Assembly (NCBI GenBank): GCA_003565575.1
Contig: PXBV01000182.1
Span: 1-8,865, forward strand
DNA length: 8,865 bases
From: Psychroflexus sp.
GTDB lineage: Bacteria; Bacteroidota; Bacteroidia; Flavobacteriales; Flavobacteriaceae
Direction of reading: 5' to 3'
Part shown: positions 8,029 to 8,865 of the stretch, in pieces
Layout of the letters: every line of letters begins with the position of its first letter
How positions within the stretch are numbered: position 1 is the stretch's first letter
The notes under the pieces: generated by a model
The model's input: only the letters and a program-made list of their open reading frames with translations
What the model was told of the DNA's origin: nothing
Databases searched by the model: none
Made by a program: the position numbers and the translations under genes

Positions 8029-8173
8029 AGCAAATCTTGAAATGTTTTTATAAAAAACGTTTATAGTAAAGAGAAGGTATACAAAGTTGAAAAAACTTAG
8101 CACATCCAATTTTAAGAAGTCTCCGCCACATGTTGAATTTATATACTTCAAACTGAATAAAGCTGAGTTAAAA

Positions 8174-8186
8174 GGTTTTTAAAACC
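8174..8186. promoter_or_regulatory. Perfect dyad GGTTTTTAAAACC, possible operator
   Basis: Six-base arms meet around a single central T, too tight for an RNA hairpin but suitable as a dimeric protein-binding dyad. It sits 10 nt before the TATATTTG box, about where the -33 element of the downstream gene should be. A regulatory role is inference only; AT-rich DNA yields such palindromes by chance. Confidence 0.25.
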
Positions 8187-8195
8187 ATAAAAGTT

Positions 8196-8203
8196 TATAT
8201 TTG
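8196..8203 (+). promoter_or_regulatory. Putative -7 promoter box (TATATTTG) for the FISUMP gene
   Basis: This is an exact match to the Bacteroidota -7 consensus TAnnTTTG, 21 nt before the ATG at 8225. It predicts a leader of roughly 15 nt. No clear TTG -33 element is present; GGTTTTT of the nearby dyad occupies that region. Together with the 366-nt gap, it suggests the gene is transcribed separately from tamB-tamL. Confidence 0.45.
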
Positions 8204-8224
8204 TCAAATCTAATTTTCTTCAAT

Positions 8225-8865
8225 ATGAAAAATTTTATTTGGATATTTTTAATTTTCTTCTTCAGCTTAAGCACCGCCATCGCCCAAGTGGGCATTGGCA
8301 CTACAACACCCGATGCCTCAGCTATGTTAGATGTAGAGAGTACCGAAAAAGGCTTTTTGCCGCCAAGGATGACTACCTCAGAGCGGGATGATATTAATAA
8401 CCCAGCTGAGGGATTAACCATTTTTAATAGTGAAGAAAACTGCGTGCAATTTTTTAACGGTACAGGTTGGTTTAATCTATGTGATGGCACTACAAGTTCT
8501 CAGACACCATTAATTACTGGTGGTGCTTGTGATGGCGAACCTGAGGTCTTAACATTTAACGATTTAGAATATAGACCTGTGGAAGGTGCAGATAACAAAT
8601 GTTGGCTAGACCGTAATCTTGGCGCTAGTCAAGTAGCTGCTTCTAGTACAGATGAAGATTCCTACGGCGACCTTTACCAATGGGGTAGAGCTACTGATGG
8701 GCATGAAGATAGAAATTCATCCGATTATAATGATGAAATCACTGGAATTGGAGTTTCTAATTTTGATTCGCCAGGAGGTGCCTGGGATGGTCAATTTATT
8801 CTGCGCGACTCAGCGGGTGTGAATAATTGGGTAAATCCATCTGTAACTGGAGTAGATGATTTATG
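8225..8865 (+). CDS. Secreted FISUMP-domain protein, N-terminal part (runs off the window)
   Basis: A 5' complete, 3' truncated gene; 213 codons are visible with no stop. Seen: a signal peptide, basic then hydrophobic (MKNFIWIFLIFFFSLSTAIA), with predicted cleavage before Gln21. Next comes VGIGTTTPDASAMLDVESTEKG (22-43) through FLPPRMTTSER and GLTIFNSEENCVQFFNGTGWFNLC. This N-terminal module is common in Bacteroidota secreted or surface proteins and resembles segments of phage-tail-like and adhesin proteins. From about residue 100 the sequence resembles the FISUMP (Fibrobacter succinogenes major paralogous) domain, with CWLDRNLGASQVA (126-138) and YGDLYQWGRATDGH (147-160). Four cysteines (73, 86, 102, 126) could form disulfides after export.

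Function is unknown; envelope or extracellular location is inferred from the signal peptide. Any C-terminal type IX sorting domain would lie beyond the window. The start is fixed by the signal peptide. It has its own putative promoter and is probably monocistronic with respect to tamL. Confidence 0.82.
   Translation, partial: MKNFIWIFLIFFFSLSTAIAQVGIGTTTPDASAMLDVESTEKGFLPPRMTTSERDDINNPAEGLTIFNSEENCVQFFNGTGWFNLCDGTTSSQTPLITGGACDGEPEVLTFNDLEYRPVEGADNKCWLDRNLGASQVAASSTDEDSYGDLYQWGRATDGHEDRNSSDYNDEITGIGVSNFDSPGGAWDGQFILRDSAGVNNWVNPSVTGVDDL

Larger units (their letters stand above)
7859..8224. other. 366-nt intergenic region between tamL and the FISUMP gene
   Basis: I find no convincing coding sequence here on either strand. 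The longest plus-strand ATG reading frame noticed is about 19 codons (7894-7953). The region contains a small bulged dyad (7886-7904), the pair of REP-like hairpins (7965-7987 and 8006-8028), an AT-rich stretch (8035-8165), a GGTTTTTAAAACC dyad (8174-8186) and a TATATTTG promoter box (8196-8203). No tRNA or rRNA is seen. Confidence 0.7.

Noticed and set aside
7954..8031. CRISPR array
   Set aside because: Only two short units, inverted rather than direct, with no spacers of regular length and no cas genes.
7830..8033. 67-codon minus-strand ORF over the tamL end and the hairpins
   Set aside because: It crosses the tamL 3' coding end and reads through the hairpin repeat; composition shows no protein family features. 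Treated as a shadow frame.
8044..8058. GTTTTT-ATA-AAAAAC small hairpin
   Set aside because: Almost entirely A-T pairs in AT-rich DNA; expected by chance and thermodynamically weak.
8179..8490. 103-codon minus-strand ORF opposite the FISUMP gene
   Set aside because: Antisense to a clear signal peptide and VGIGTTTPD module on the plus strand; no recognisable domain.

Overview
The window looks like chromosomal DNA from a member of the Bacteroidota, most likely a marine or environmental flavobacterium (family Flavobacteriaceae). The DNA is AT-rich, ribosome binding sites are A/T-rich rather than Shine-Dalgarno-like, and the putative promoters carry the Bacteroidota -7 box TAnnTTTG. The gene content also fits: a TamB, a lipidated TamA homologue (TamL), and a FISUMP-type secreted protein.

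Layout. Positions 1-200 (minus strand) hold the first 66 codons of an acyl-CoA carboxylase beta subunit, which runs off the left edge. A divergent intergenic region (201-381) follows, with two copies of a 13-bp promoter-like sequence. A large plus-strand gene, tamB (382-5592, 1736 aa, GTG start), overlaps by 8 nt with tamL (5585-7858, 757 aa), so the two form a translationally coupled pair. A 366-nt gap (7859-8224) has no convincing gene. It holds two compact perfect hairpins whose stems are near-identical and which sit in opposite orientation, a REP-like inverted pair. The window ends inside a plus-strand gene (8225 onward) for a secreted protein with a signal peptide, a VGIGTTTPD-type N-terminal module and a FISUMP-like domain.

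How the genes work together. TamB is expected to be anchored in the inner membrane and span the periplasm as a long beta-rich groove. TamL is expected to sit in the outer membrane as a 16-stranded Omp85 barrel with periplasmic POTRA domains, and to receive the TamB C-terminus. Together they form the Bacteroidota version of the translocation and assembly module, which acts in outer-membrane biogenesis (outer-membrane protein insertion and, as proposed for AsmA-like proteins, phospholipid transport). The carboxylase is a metabolic neighbour with no evident link. The FISUMP protein is probably an envelope or secreted protein with its own promoter.

I looked for an undescribed system and found none. 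The coding content is conserved housekeeping material. The items most worth a second look are the REP-like hairpin pair, the internal duplication near the TamB N-terminus, and the repeated promoter-like sequence upstream of tamB.
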